Assembly: GCF_030177755.1 (NCBI RefSeq)
Contig: NZ_CP126539.1
Coordinates: forward strand, 3,470,001 to 3,534,000
Source of the DNA: Devosia sp. RR2S18
Lineage (GTDB): Bacteria > Pseudomonadota > Alphaproteobacteria > Rhizobiales > Devosiaceae
DNA: 64,000 nucleotides
Reading direction: 5' to 3'
In this document: positions 33,205-43,152 of the stretch, piece after piece
Layout of the letters: each line of letters starts with the position of its first letter
How positions within the stretch are numbered: position 1 is the stretch's first letter
Notes under the pieces: model-generated
The model's input: the letters and a program-made list of their open reading frames with translations, nothing else
Told to the model about the DNA's origin: nothing
Database searches by the model: none
Made by a program: the position numbers and the translations under genes

Positions 33205-33281
33205 GGCAGCCCCAGCGGCACTATGTAAGGCTGAGCGTTGCAGCGCTCCATGCGGTGCAGCACGGCGCAAAGGAACATTTC

Positions 33282-34562
33282 ATGGATTATCGCGGCATAT
33301 TCGAAGAAGCAGTGGACACACTGCGTTCCGAGAAGCGGTACCGGGTCTTCGCAGATCTCGAGCGCATTGCGGGTCGTTTCCCGCGCGCGCTCTATCGCGA
33401 CGAAGCCGACAATGCCCGCGAGATTACCATCTGGTGCTCCAACGACTACCTCGGTATGGGCCAGCACGACTGCACAGTTTCGGCCATGCAGGAAACCGCC
33501 GGACGGTTGGGCGTCGGCTCGGGCGGCACCCGCAACATTTCGGGCACCAACCGACCGCTGGTGGAGCTGGAGCGCTCGCTTGCCGATCTGCACCGCAAGG
33601 AAGCCGCTCTGGTCTTCACCTCTGGCTTTGTCTCCAACGAGGCGGCGATCTCGACCATTGCCCGCCTCTTGCCTGATTGCGTCATCTTTTCGGACCAGCT
33701 CAACCACGCCTCCATGATCCAGGGCGTGCGCCAGTCGGGCATGCAGAAGCACATTTTCCGCCACAACGACGTCGCCCATCTGCGCGACCTCCTAGCGGCA
33801 ACCGATCGCAAGCGCCCCAAGCTCATCTGCTTTGAGTCAGTCTATTCGATGGATGGCGATGTCGCTCCCATTAAGGAGATTTGCGACCTTGCCGAGGAAT
33901 TCGGCGCTCTCACCTATATCGATGAAGTGCATGCCGTGGGCATGTATGGCCCACGCGGCGGCGGCATCGCCGAGCGCGACGGCCTGATGGACCGGATCGA
34001 CATCATCGAAGGCACGCTGGCCAAGGGTTTTGGCGTGATGGGCGGCTATATCACCGCCAACCGCGCGATCATCGATGCCGTGCGCTCCTATGCGCCCGAA
34101 TTCATCTTTACCACCTCCCTACCCCCGGCGCTCTGCGCTGCGGCCCGCGCTTCGATCGAACACCTCAAGGCCTCCGACCACGAACGCATCATGCATCAGC
34201 GCCAGGCCAAGCTCACCAAGGCGATCCTGGCCGATGCTGGCCTGCCGGTGATGGAAACCGAAACCCATATTGTGCCGCTGATCGTGGGGGATGCGCGCCA
34301 GTGCAAGGCGGCCAGCGATATGCTGCTGGACAAGCACAATATCTATATCCAGCCGATCAACTATCCAACCGTGCCCAAGGGCACCGAGCGGCTGCGTATT
34401 ACGCCGACCCCGCTCCATACCGACGAGATGATCTTTGCGCTGCGGCACGCGCTGGTCAGCGTCTGGACCAGCCTGGAGCTGCCGCGCGAGCGCGCCGATG
34501 CGGCGATTACCGCCAGCAAGCTGACCTCGGGCGACTTGACCCTGCCGACCACGGGCGGCTGA
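33282..34562 (+). CDS. hemA: 5-aminolevulinate synthase, 426 aa
   Basis: The pyridoxal-phosphate enzyme that condenses glycine and succinyl-CoA to start haem synthesis by the Shemin route of alphaproteobacteria. Signatures: [45 protein letters not shown], and the lysine loop [15 protein letters not shown] with the cofactor Lys. The start ATG 33282 ([11 protein letters not shown]) has AAAGGA upstream; the frame extends nine codons further. The FNR/FixK box indicates oxygen control. The atypical FixJ-like regulator lies convergent downstream. Confidence 0.97.
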   Translation: MDYRGIFEEAVDTLRSEKRYRVFADLERIAGRFPRALYRDEADNAREITIWCSNDYLGMGQHDCTVSAMQETAGRLGVGSGGTRNISGTNRPLVELERSLADLHRKEAALVFTSGFVSNEAAISTIARLLPDCVIFSDQLNHASMIQGVRQSGMQKHIFRHNDVAHLRDLLAATDRKRPKLICFESVYSMDGDVAPIKEICDLAEEFGALTYIDEVHAVGMYGPRGGGIAERDGLMDRIDIIEGTLAKGFGVMGGYITANRAIIDAVRSYAPEFIFTTSLPPALCAAARASIEHLKASDHERIMHQRQAKLTKAILADAGLPVMETETHIVPLIVGDARQCKAASDMLLDKHNIYIQPINYPTVPKGTERLRITPTPLHTDEMIFALRHALVSVWTSLELPRERADAAITASKLTSGDLTLPTTGG

Positions 34563-34572
34563 GCGGCAACTC

Positions 34573-35208
34573 TCAACCCGTCAGGACAATCCGCATCAAA
34601 TCGGCGGTGTTCTTGGCACCGAGCTTTTCCATGATGCGCGCCCGGTGCACTTCCACCGTACGGGGCGAAATGCCCAGCTGCCGGCCCGCTTCCTTGTTGG
34701 AAAGGCCATTGCTGATCAATTGCAGCACGTCGCGTTCCCGGGCTGTGAGCTTGGCAAAACCGCGCACCTCGACCGATCGCCGGCCGGAACTGATCGTTCC
34801 CAGATGAACATCGCGCTGCAGCGCCTCGCGCACCACACCCAGCAGGTGCTCGGTGTCGATAGGCTTGCTGATCACATCGGTTGCGCCCAGCTTCATGGCA
34901 GCAACCGCCTCGTTGACCTGTGGACCATCGGCGATCATGAACACGGGTGTTGCCGTGCGCATGGCCTTGATGCGCCGGAGCAGCACCAGTCCACTATCCC
35001 CGCCGAGCTTGAGATTGAGCACCACAGAGTCTGGCATACGGCGCTCGAGGGCGCTGACAAACTGGGTTGCATCTACAGAAAAGGTGGTCTGGAAACCCTC
35101 GAGGCGAAAAAGAACACTCAACGCCTCGCAGGCGGACGGATCTGTGTCAACGATGTGGACAAGTCGATCTCGGTTCAGCACCGGATGGTAGTAGATTTGC
35201 TCTTCCAC
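34573..35208 (-). CDS. FixJ-like LuxR-family regulator with a degenerate receiver domain, 211 aa
   Basis: Residues 15-130 are a receiver domain and about 150-205 a LuxR helix-turn-helix (LTARERDVLQLISNGLSNKEAGRQLGISPRTVEVHRARIMEKLG). The receiver is atypical: the phospho-acceptor position reads SVVLNLKLGG with Asn65 instead of Asp, and the switch Thr/Ser is Ala93 (MIADGP), while Lys115 (VISKPI) is kept. It probably works without classical phosphorylation. Start GTG 35208 has AAGGGGGA upstream; ATG 35235 is the alternative. It is convergent with hemA, 10 bp apart, which hints at oxygen or haem control. Confidence 0.82.
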   Translation of the reverse strand: MEEQIYYHPVLNRDRLVHIVDTDPSACEALSVLFRLEGFQTTFSVDATQFVSALERRMPDSVVLNLKLGGDSGLVLLRRIKAMRTATPVFMIADGPQVNEAVAAMKLGATDVISKPIDTEHLLGVVREALQRDVHLGTISSGRRSVEVRGFAKLTARERDVLQLISNGLSNKEAGRQLGISPRTVEVHRARIMEKLGAKNTADLMRIVLTG

Positions 35209-35416
35209 TAGTCTTTCCCCCTTCAGACTATCCATCCAGTTTAAACCTGTATTACAGGGTTTCCAAGAACCTTAATCCCTGAGGCTGAAGCAAAATCCCG
35301 TAGGGATACGTTCATTACCCCATGCCGGTACTGAACAAAACATACGGTAGAACACGTACTACCCTCCGTAAAATTAGGTATATTTCCCTAGGTTCCGCGC
35401 GTCAACGACAAAGTTC

Positions 35417-35890
35417 CTAGGTAGAAGGACTTTCATCAGGCTGAGTTCCCGTCGGATTCGTCGGTCTTGCCCGCAATGCATCCCGAATTTCGGTCAGCAA
35501 CACCTCTTCTCGACTGGGTGAGGCAGACTCCTCGACTGGCTCCTTGGCAGCCTCGCGCTTGAGGGAATTGATGCCCTTGACCACCATGAACAGCACCATG
35601 GCGATGATCAGGAACTTCACCACGGCGTTGATGAAAAGGCCGATATTGAGCGTGGAAACCCCCGCCTCCTGGGCCGCCGCTACCGAGGATACCTCGATCC
35701 CTTGAGGGTTGGAGAGGACGATAAAGAGGTTGGAGAAATCGATGCCGCCGATGACGAGGCCGATCAGCGGCATGAAGATGTCGTCGACGATAGATGAGAC
35801 GATGGCGCCGAAGGCGGCGCCGATGATGACGCCGATGGCTAGATCGATCATGTTGCCCTTGACGGCGAAATCGCGGAATTCTTTGAACAT
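35417..35890 (-). CDS. mscL: Large-conductance mechanosensitive channel MscL, 157 aa
   Basis: MscL opens under high membrane tension and releases solutes during hypo-osmotic shock. The N-terminal signature [35 protein letters not shown] is intact, followed by the periplasmic loop and second span ([22 protein letters not shown]). The C-terminal tail is long and acidic, ending [11 protein letters not shown] 35890. A short inverted repeat (GGTAG/CTACC, 35346-35363) with a T-rich flank may be a weak terminator. Confidence 0.95.
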   Translation of the reverse strand: MFKEFRDFAVKGNMIDLAIGVIIGAAFGAIVSSIVDDIFMPLIGLVIGGIDFSNLFIVLSNPQGIEVSSVAAAQEAGVSTLNIGLFINAVVKFLIIAMVLFMVVKGINSLKREAAKEPVEESASPSREEVLLTEIRDALRARPTNPTGTQPDESPST

Positions 35891-36037
35891 TGTCTCTCTC
35901 GTCTTGGCGCGGCTGCCGCGCAGGTCCTGAACCCTCCACCGTCTCGGCGAAGCAGGCCTGATGGTTACGCGGGCGGCCTTGCTTGCGCAATCGGAGCGGC
36001 AGATAGTTGGATCCATCGAACTCAGCACGCACGTGAC

Positions 36038-37657
36038 ATGGCCTCTTCCCACAACGCTGCCAGCAGCCTGATCCAGGCGATCGACCATATCCCGCAAGGG
36101 GTCGCGGTGTTCGATGCGGGCATGCACCTGGTCGCCTCCAACCAGCGTTACAATAGCCTCCTGGCCCTGCCCGAGGATCTCGCCCGCGCCGGCACGCCAC
36201 TATTTGATATCGCGATCTTTCTCGGCGACCGCGGCGACTTCGGGCCAGGCGATCCGGCCGGCCTTGCCATCGAGCGCATCAAGCGCATCACCGGCGCGCC
36301 CAATTCGGTGACGCAGCGCGTCGGCGATTCGGGGCAGTCCCTGGAGTTCTATTCCAGTCGTTTGCCCGATGGGGGCCTCGTCATCAGCGTTGCCGACGTG
36401 ACGGCGCGCGTACATGCCGAGCAGGAATTGGAGCGCGTCAACCAGACCCTAGAAGGGCGCGTGGCCGAACGCACGGCGGCGCTGACGCGCGTCAATGCGG
36501 AACTGGAGACCGCCCGCGCCAAGGCCGACGCCGCCAACCACGACAAGACCCGCTTTCTGGCGGCGGCCAGCCACGACCTGTTGCAGCCGCTCAACGCGGC
36601 TCGGCTCTATACCTCGACATTGATCGAACGCGCCAAGAGCACGGGGCTGGCCGATCTCGCCAACTCCATCGAGGCATCATTGACCGCGGTCGAGGACATC
36701 ATGTCGGCCCTGCTCGACATTTCCCGCATCGATAGCGGCGCCTTGCGGCCCAATCCGGCACCCGTGACGGCGCGCGAACTGCTGCGCAAGATCGAGGTGG
36801 AGTTCGGACCCATGGCGCGCGAGCGCAATATCTCGCTGCGCATCGTGCCTACGGCAGCCACCGTGCTGGCCGACCGGACCCTGGTGGGGCGCATCGTGCA
36901 GAACCTTGTCTCCAACGCCATCAAATACACCATGCCCGGCGGCAAGGTGCTGGTGGGGTTGCGCCGGCGCGGCGCGCGGCTGCGGCTCGACGTCATCGAT
37001 ACCGGCATCGGGTTCAACCGCGACCAGCATCGGCTGCTTTTTGCCGAGTTCTCCCGGCTCGAGCGGGGCGCGCGCATGGCGCAGGGCCTGGGGCTGGGGC
37101 TTTCCATCGTCCAGCGCCTCGTCGCGGCGCTGGGCCTGTCGCTCGAAGTGGACAGCCAGGAGCGGCGCGGGTCGCGCTTCTCGCTCTACCTGCCCATCAC
37201 CCGGCCGAGCCGCACTGCCGAGGAGACAGGGCCCGTCGCCCCCGAAACCAGCTTCACCACGCTCGATCTCAAGGTGCTGTGCGTCGACAACGAGAGAGCG
37301 ATCCTCGAAGCCATGGATGGCCTGCTCAGCCATTGGGGGTGCGATGTGCGCGGCGCCCTCTCGCTCAAGCAGATCGACCGCGAGCGGCTACTCGAGGGCT
37401 GGTATCCCGACCTCGTCCTCATGGACTACCATCTCGACCAGACCTCGGGGCTCGATGCCATCGAGTGGCTCCGGCACAATCTGGGTGCCCATTTGCCCGC
37501 CGCCCTGGTGACCGCCGACCGGAGCGCCGCCGTCCGCGCGCTGGCGGAGGATCGCGGCATTCCAGTGATCACCAAGCCAGTGAAGCCGGCGGCCCTGCGG
37601 GCACTGATCAGCGGCATGGCCAGCCAGAGCGGGCGCACCGTCAAGCGCGCCGGCTAG
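36038..37657 (+). CDS. PAS hybrid sensor histidine kinase, 539 aa
   Basis: Soluble hybrid kinase: a PAS domain (about 10-130, [20 protein letters not shown]), a short coiled coil ([25 protein letters not shown]), a HisKA domain with phospho-His in [17 protein letters not shown] (near residue 179), an ATPase domain ([29 protein letters not shown]), and a C-terminal receiver with Asp in [10 protein letters not shown] (near 464). The architecture resembles NahK-type kinases. It is convergent with the NarL-type regulator at 37654 and their stop codons overlap in CTAG; the pair is the likely cognate phosphorelay. Confidence 0.93.
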   Translation: MASSHNAASSLIQAIDHIPQGVAVFDAGMHLVASNQRYNSLLALPEDLARAGTPLFDIAIFLGDRGDFGPGDPAGLAIERIKRITGAPNSVTQRVGDSGQSLEFYSSRLPDGGLVISVADVTARVHAEQELERVNQTLEGRVAERTAALTRVNAELETARAKADAANHDKTRFLAAASHDLLQPLNAARLYTSTLIERAKSTGLADLANSIEASLTAVEDIMSALLDISRIDSGALRPNPAPVTARELLRKIEVEFGPMARERNISLRIVPTAATVLADRTLVGRIVQNLVSNAIKYTMPGGKVLVGLRRRGARLRLDVIDTGIGFNRDQHRLLFAEFSRLERGARMAQGLGLGLSIVQRLVAALGLSLEVDSQERRGSRFSLYLPITRPSRTAEETGPVAPETSFTTLDLKVLCVDNERAILEAMDGLLSHWGCDVRGALSLKQIDRERLLEGWYPDLVLMDYHLDQTSGLDAIEWLRHNLGAHLPAALVTADRSAAVRALAEDRGIPVITKPVKPAALRALISGMASQSGRTVKRAG

Positions 37658-38325
37658 GCCTTTTCGGCGCCGGTCGAGAACAGCGCCTCGAATTGACCTT
37701 CCTCGATCCGCGCGGCGGCGATCACCGCCTGGGTGCGGCTGTCGACGTCGAGCTTTTGCAGGATCGCCGATACGTGCGCCTTGACGGTCGCCTCGGAGAT
37801 CGAGAGCTCATAGGCAATCTGCTTGTTCATCAAGCCATCACTCAGCATCATCAGCACCCGCACCTGCTGGGGCGTCAGGGTCGAGAGCCGGCGCATCAGC
37901 GCGGTGTGATTGTCATCGCTGCCCAGCGTCGTTCCGGCGGGCAAGAAGACTTCCCCCGCCAGCACCGTCTCAATCGCCCGGCGAATCTCGGTGGGTCCAA
38001 CCGATTTGTGGATATAGCCAGCGGCACCCAGCTCGAACGCGCGGCGGATGACGGTGCTGTCCTCCACCGCCGAGATGATCATCACCGGAATATCGGGGTA
38101 TTGCGCCCGCAGCAGCAACAGCCCCGAGAAACCGCGCACGCCCGGCATGTTGAGATCGAGCAGCACCAAGTCGCAATCGCGGTCGGCGTCGAGCGCCGCC
38201 GAGAGGCTGTTGAGGTCGCCCGCTTCCTCGACATTGACGGTGGTGTCGCCCACGGCCAAGGTCTGGCGCAGGGCTGCGCGGAACAGGGGATGGTCGTCGA
38301 CGATGATGATGCGGCGGCGGGTCAT
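37654..38325 (-). CDS. NarL/LuxR-family response regulator, 223 aa
   Basis: The receiver domain has the acidic pair VDDHP, phospho-acceptor Asp57 (LVLLDLNMPG), a switch Ser (MIISAVED) and Lys (YIHKSV); the C-terminal domain is a LuxR helix-turn-helix (LTPQQVRVLMMLSDGLMNKQIAYELSISEATVKAHVSAIL). The start is ATG 38325; the longer frame to 38439 is promoter DNA. It is convergent with the hybrid kinase and shares its CTAG stop overlap. In NahK-type systems such regulators receive phosphate from a neighbouring hybrid kinase. Confidence 0.93.
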   Translation of the reverse strand: MTRRRIIIVDDHPLFRAALRQTLAVGDTTVNVEEAGDLNSLSAALDADRDCDLVLLDLNMPGVRGFSGLLLLRAQYPDIPVMIISAVEDSTVIRRAFELGAAGYIHKSVGPTEIRRAIETVLAGEVFLPAGTTLGSDDNHTALMRRLSTLTPQQVRVLMMLSDGLMNKQIAYELSISEATVKAHVSAILQKLDVDSRTQAVIAAARIEEGQFEALFSTGAEKA

Positions 38326-38506
38326 GGGGCTGGCCGATTCCTCCTGGGCAAGCAATTGTGGGCATGTAAACAGGTTATGCGCCCATAGTTGTTGCATATT
38401 GCAGCAGTGCTTAACGGGTTCTTTACCATGTTTTCCCAAGAGTGAGGCTTAGACCTTCGTGTGCAATCGCGAGGGCTCCGTCTAGTCACAGACAGGGACT
38501 TACCGA

Positions 38507-41500
38507 ATGGCCCGCGCTTACCGGCAACAGGAACTGCCCGCATCACACGATCCGCAACCGGGCGAGTGGCAGGCGCTGCGCGGCGAATTGGTCGCCTTGC
38601 TCGATCAGGTGGAAGGACGATTGGCGCCGCAACGCGAGCCGGAGCCCGGATTGTCCGGTCTCGCCCAGCGTATGCGCCATCTGCGCGACCAGGTGGAAGG
38701 CCCCGAGCCCACCCTGCGCCGCCGCGAGGCCCTGCGCACCGTCAAACGCGCCGTTGACCGCTTCAGCGACCGCGACGAGGATACTTCGGGCATCGACAAT
38801 GATGCGCTGACCGACGCCATCGCCGAGATCCGCGGCCGGCAAATGTCGGGCTCAGCGGCAGCTTTGGGCAGCCGCCCAGCCGACATGCCCGAATTCCGCG
38901 AGTTGGGCCGACTGGTGGGCGGTATCTCGGATCGGCTCGGATGGCTCGAAAGTGAGCTCAAGTCGCAGCGGTCTGGCAAGGACGGCGTGCGCGAGGTCGC
39001 AGCCCAGGTCGAACAACTGACCCATGTGGTCGAACTCCTCGCCGGCGCCGTTGGCGAGACCGGCCAGGTCAAGCGCCTCGAAGCCCAGATAGCCGCCCTC
39101 GGCGCGATGATCGAAGATACGCCCCGGGTGGACCTCGGCGCTGTCAACAAGCGCCTCGACGATGTCTCGGCCACTGTGGGCAAGCTCGCTGAGCTCCAGG
39201 TCCAGCAGATGGAACGCGAGATCGTGCGCGAAGAACGCGCCGCGATCGAAACGGTCGACACGGCGTCGATGCTCACGCCGGCCATGCAGTCGATCGAGGA
39301 AAACGTCCGCGCGGTCTATGACCGTATCGATGCCATCGAGCGCAACACCGCCATTTCCTCGGCTGACTTCGAGCGCCTGACCGAAGAAATGGCTGCGTTC
39401 AGCCGCGCTATGCAGGAACGCGACATGCCTCCGGGCAAGCTCGTCGCCAAGGTCGACGCACTGGCCGCGCGTATCGCCGACTTCGAAGGTGCCGGCGCCG
39501 AGATCGGCGCCCTCCAGCAGGATGTGGGCGCGCTTCGCGACGCAGTATTGGCCGGCATGCAGCCGCACTTCCAGCGTATTGAAGACCGCATAGAAGCCCT
39601 TTCCGAGAAGATGGTGCCCGCCGATACGGGACAGGTCGAAAGCCAGCTAAAGCTGCTGATGCAGCGCATGAACGAGACCGGCGCGCAGCTCGACGGACTG
39701 ACCAAGCTTTATTCGTCCCATCAGGGTGAGCCCACAGATCTCGAAGCCATGGCAACGCTGGTGGCCGAGCGCACCAGCGAGGCGGTGACCCGCAAGGCCC
39801 CGGCTCCCGTGGCTATGTTCGGTCCCGACAGCCTCAAGAGCATCGAGGATCGGCTCGCCGGATTGATCAAGACAGCGGGCAAAGCGCCCGATCTTGAAAA
39901 GCTGGCGACGCTCGTTGCCGAGAAGACTTCTGAGGCCGTCTCCAAGGCGGCGCCGGCACCGCAGTCTGCCATAAGCGATGACGGCATGGATGCGCTGGAA
40001 CAGCGCATGGCATCGCTCTTCAACACCGCTGGCAAGGAAACAGCTGAGCGTTTGACGCGTCTCGAAGCAGCTTTGGCGGCACGGCAGGAACGTGCACCCG
40101 ATGCACCGGCCGCCCCGCGGCGCGAAGCTGCGCCCGCAAAACCCGTGACCGAACGGGACGGCACCAGCCTAGATGCCATGCTGAGCGCGCTCTCGAGCCC
40201 CAGTGCCACTGGCCGGAGCGACTCCATGCCGGCCAATCCGGCCGATGACGCTCCTTTGGTAGATCCGGGGTTCAAGCAAGGCCCCATCCGGGCAGCGCTC
40301 GAGGCCAAGACCCACAACAAGGGCAGCTCTGCCAACACGGCGCCACAGCGCCATGAATTCGATCTTTCCGCCGTCGAGCCGCCGCCCCGGCCGCAGTCCA
40401 GCTTCCACCCGGCAGAGGCCGATCCCTTCGCCGCTCCACCCCCGCCGCCAGCCGCCGCAGCGCCCGTGGTGGCGCCGGCGCCCAACAGCACCAGCACCTT
40501 TGTGGCCGCCGCCCGGCGGGCTCAGCAGGCGCGGCAGGAAACCCCCGCTCCGGCGGCAAGCGGAAACTCGCTGATCAGCCGTGCCCTCTCGCGGGTGATG
40601 CCGGGGCAAGCTGCAGTCGAGACAAAGGCAGACGACACTGCCGCTCCAGCTGAAAAGCCTGCCAAGGCCAAAAAACCGGTCAAGGAAAAGCAGGTCAAGC
40701 AACCCAAGGCGCCCGCTACGGCCGCTCCGGTCGCCGGGATGGAGCAAGACGCGCCGCAGCAACCGAACTTCCTCGTTCGGCACCGCCGGCCGCTGCTTCT
40801 CGCCGCAACGCTCGTGGCCGTTTCCATGCTGGCGCTGAACCTCGTCATGCAGCGAGCCAACGAGGCGCAACCAGCCACTCCCGCACCGCTCGAAAGTGTC
40901 GCTCCGGCGCCCGCCCCAGTTTCTCCCGAGCTGTCTTCCACGGTTGAGCCCGCAGCGGACGCTGCCGAAGAGGTATCCTTGGTCGCGCCTGAGCCGCGCG
41001 TCATCGACATGGTCGACAGCACCGAGACAGCTTCGATCAATCCCTCGCAGCGGATGAGCTTCAGCCAGGCTGTGGCGGAAACGCCAATGCCGCCGACGCT
41101 ATTCGCCAGCACCTCACAGGCGCCGCTTGATCCTGTTCCAGCTGAGGTAACGCCTGCGGTACCGACCGGTCTAGCGCCCGAGTTCACCGGCAGCATCCCT
41201 CCTGCCTCAGACCCTGCTGAACCTTTCGAGCTGCCACCCGAAGCACTCGGTCCGACCGAACTGCGCCAGGCCGCAGCCGATGGCGACGCCCGTGCCCAGT
41301 TCGAGGTCGGAGCCATCTTCACCGAAGGCCGCGCTCTACCGCAGGACCATGTCGAAGCCGCCAAGTGGTACGAACGCGCTGCCGCGCAGGGGTTCGTTCC
41401 GGCGCAGTACCGCCTGGGCAATCTTTATGAAGCCGGCCAGGGCGTGGAAAAGGACCTAGAGGTTGCCAAGCTTTGGTACCAGCGCAGTGCCGAAGCGGGC

Positions 41501-42079
41501 AACCGCATGGCGATGCACAATCTGGCGGCTCTCTATGCCAGCGGCCAGCTGGGCGAGCAGGAGTTCGAAGCTGCCGCCGAGTGGTTCGAAAAGGCCGCCG
41601 ACCGCGGCATGACCGACAGCCAGTTCAATCTGGGCATGCTCTATGCTCGCGGGCTCGGCGTCGTGCAGGATTTCGAGCAGAGCTACAAATGGTTCTCGCT
41701 GGCCGCCATTGCAAGCGATGGGGACGCGGGCAAGGCGCGCGACGACATTGCCAAGTCGCTCAATGCCGCAGCGGTCAGCCGCCTCGATGACGAAGTCGCC
41801 GCATGGAAGGCCCAGCCCATCGACCTGGCGGTCAACTATGCCCCCCTCGGCACCTGGTCGGAGAGCTTTGACCCCGGCGAAGCGATCACCAGCAAGGAGG
41901 TGGTCGCCCGCGTCCAGCAGGCGCTCACCAAGCTCGGCTTCGATGTCGGCACGCCAGACGGACTTGCCGGCCCCAAGACCATCGACGCCATCAAGAGCTT
42001 CGAGCGGGCGACTGGCATGAGCGAGAGCGGCACCATCAATCCACGCCTCCTGGCGGTGCTCGGCAGCCAGCCCGTCTAG
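38507..42079 (+). CDS. PodJ-like polarity protein with SEL1 repeats and peptidoglycan-binding domain, 1190 aa
   Basis: A very long protein in three parts. The cytoplasmic N-terminal two-thirds is coiled-coil and Glu/Ala/Arg rich (residues about 30-530), followed by Pro/Ala-rich linkers. One membrane span lies at about 761-781 (RRPLLLAATLVAVSMLALNLVM). The periplasmic part holds a Pro/Ala linker, four SEL1/TPR-like repeats (918-1085, e.g. AKWYERAAAQGFVPAQYRLGNLYEAGQGV) and a C-terminal peptidoglycan-binding domain (VQQALTKLGFDVGTPDGLAGPKTIDAIKSFE). This is the layout of alphaproteobacterial PodJ, which organises the new cell pole. Start ATG 38507. Confidence 0.85.
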   Translation: MARAYRQQELPASHDPQPGEWQALRGELVALLDQVEGRLAPQREPEPGLSGLAQRMRHLRDQVEGPEPTLRRREALRTVKRAVDRFSDRDEDTSGIDNDALTDAIAEIRGRQMSGSAAALGSRPADMPEFRELGRLVGGISDRLGWLESELKSQRSGKDGVREVAAQVEQLTHVVELLAGAVGETGQVKRLEAQIAALGAMIEDTPRVDLGAVNKRLDDVSATVGKLAELQVQQMEREIVREERAAIETVDTASMLTPAMQSIEENVRAVYDRIDAIERNTAISSADFERLTEEMAAFSRAMQERDMPPGKLVAKVDALAARIADFEGAGAEIGALQQDVGALRDAVLAGMQPHFQRIEDRIEALSEKMVPADTGQVESQLKLLMQRMNETGAQLDGLTKLYSSHQGEPTDLEAMATLVAERTSEAVTRKAPAPVAMFGPDSLKSIEDRLAGLIKTAGKAPDLEKLATLVAEKTSEAVSKAAPAPQSAISDDGMDALEQRMASLFNTAGKETAERLTRLEAALAARQERAPDAPAAPRREAAPAKPVTERDGTSLDAMLSALSSPSATGRSDSMPANPADDAPLVDPGFKQGPIRAALEAKTHNKGSSANTAPQRHEFDLSAVEPPPRPQSSFHPAEADPFAAPPPPPAAAAPVVAPAPNSTSTFVAAARRAQQARQETPAPAASGNSLISRALSRVMPGQAAVETKADDTAAPAEKPAKAKKPVKEKQVKQPKAPATAAPVAGMEQDAPQQPNFLVRHRRPLLLAATLVAVSMLALNLVMQRANEAQPATPAPLESVAPAPAPVSPELSSTVEPAADAAEEVSLVAPEPRVIDMVDSTETASINPSQRMSFSQAVAETPMPPTLFASTSQAPLDPVPAEVTPAVPTGLAPEFTGSIPPASDPAEPFELPPEALGPTELRQAAADGDARAQFEVGAIFTEGRALPQDHVEAAKWYERAAAQGFVPAQYRLGNLYEAGQGVEKDLEVAKLWYQRSAEAGNRMAMHNLAALYASGQLGEQEFEAAAEWFEKAADRGMTDSQFNLGMLYARGLGVVQDFEQSYKWFSLAAIASDGDAGKARDDIAKSLNAAAVSRLDDEVAAWKAQPIDLAVNYAPLGTWSESFDPGEAITSKEVVARVQQALTKLGFDVGTPDGLAGPKTIDAIKSFERATGMSESGTINPRLLAVLGSQPV

Positions 42080-42091
42080 AACGACACCGAA

Positions 42092-42112
42092 CCGTCGTTT
42101 GACAAGCGACGG
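42092..42112. terminator. Possible terminator after the PodJ-like gene
   Basis: CCGTCGTTT and AAGCGACGG pair over nine positions (one G-U) around a GAC loop, 12 bp past the stop codon. No U-run follows, so the call is tentative. Confidence 0.4.
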
Positions 42113-42192
42113 ATCGAGACCTAAGCCAAATCAGAAGGTTCCGTCCGAAAGGCCGGAGCCTTTGACTCATTGTTGACGCTCGCTCCCTTAGG

Positions 42193-43152
42193 ATGAGCCG
42201 GCGTCTTTTTAGAACGGAACCAGAGGTCTTGCAGGTCTATCTGCCGATCGCCGAGCTTTCCGTGAACCTCTTCTTTCTCGTGGGGATCGGAGGGGCCGTC
42301 GGCTTTTTGTCCGGCCTGTTCGGCATCGGCGGCGGCTTCCTGCTGACGCCGCTCCTGATCTTTTCGGGAGTGCCGTCGCCCGTCGCCGTGGCCTCGGTGA
42401 CCGGCCAGGTTGTTGCGGCATCCACCTCGGGTGCACTCAGCCATTATCGACGCGGCGGCATCGACCTCCATCTTGCGCTCTATCTCGTTGTGTCGGGCAT
42501 TATCGGCGCCTTTGGGGGCGTGGCCGCTTTCGACCTGCTCCGCCGCTCCGGGCAATTGGATCTGGTGATTTCGCTCGGTTACCTTGTGCTGCTCGGCTTT
42601 GTGGGCGTGCTGATGCTCAATGAATCCGTGCGGTCGATCCTCAAGCGCCGGCAAGGCGTAGTCGTGCGGGAGCGTCAGGCCAACCAGCACAACTGGATGC
42701 ACGGCCTGCCCTGGCGCGTGCGCTTCAAGAAATCCCGGCTCTATATCAGCGTGCTGCCGGTGCTCACCATCGGCGTCTTTATCGGCTTTGTCGGCGCGCT
42801 CCTTGGCATCGGCGGCGGCTTCATTATGGTGCCGGCCTTGGTGTACCTGCTGCGCGTACCGGGCAATGTGGTGATCGGCACGTCGCTGGCCCAGGTGGTG
42901 GCAATGATGTCCGCCACCACCATTCTCCATGCCGTGCAGAGCCAGAGCGTGGATATCCTCCTCGCCTTTTGCCTGATGGTCGGGGGCACCGCAGGCGCCC
43001 AGTTCGGCGCCTCCGCCGGCAAATATCTGCGCGGTGAGCAGCTTCGTGGCTTATTGGCCCTGCTGGTGCTGGCCGTCGCCATCCGCTTTGGCCTGACGCT
43101 CGTCCTACCGCCGGGCGACCCGTTCAGCATGGCCGTGATGGGAGGTCTGTGA
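42193..43152 (+). CDS. TauE/SafE family sulfite exporter-like membrane protein, 319 aa
   Basis: Two homologous halves with the family repeat: GFLSGLFGIGGGFLLTPLLIF and GFVGALLGIGGGFIMVPALVY, each followed by spans. The family exports small organosulfur or sulfite anions, or acts in uptake; substrate unknown. The ATG at 42193 gives a short polar leader; relatives often begin at the YLPIAELSVN segment, so a TTG near 42229 is possible. It is coupled to the TIGR02186 gene by a TGATG overlap, a pairing common in Hyphomicrobiales. Confidence 0.92.
   Translation: MSRRLFRTEPEVLQVYLPIAELSVNLFFLVGIGGAVGFLSGLFGIGGGFLLTPLLIFSGVPSPVAVASVTGQVVAASTSGALSHYRRGGIDLHLALYLVVSGIIGAFGGVAAFDLLRRSGQLDLVISLGYLVLLGFVGVLMLNESVRSILKRRQGVVVRERQANQHNWMHGLPWRVRFKKSRLYISVLPVLTIGVFIGFVGALLGIGGGFIMVPALVYLLRVPGNVVIGTSLAQVVAMMSATTILHAVQSQSVDILLAFCLMVGGTAGAQFGASAGKYLRGEQLRGLLALLVLAVAIRFGLTLVLPPGDPFSMAVMGGL

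Noticed and set aside
35209..35416. AT-rich region as a phage or att site
   Set aside because: It is the short gap between mscL and the FixJ-like gene; it holds only a weak inverted repeat and probable promoter.
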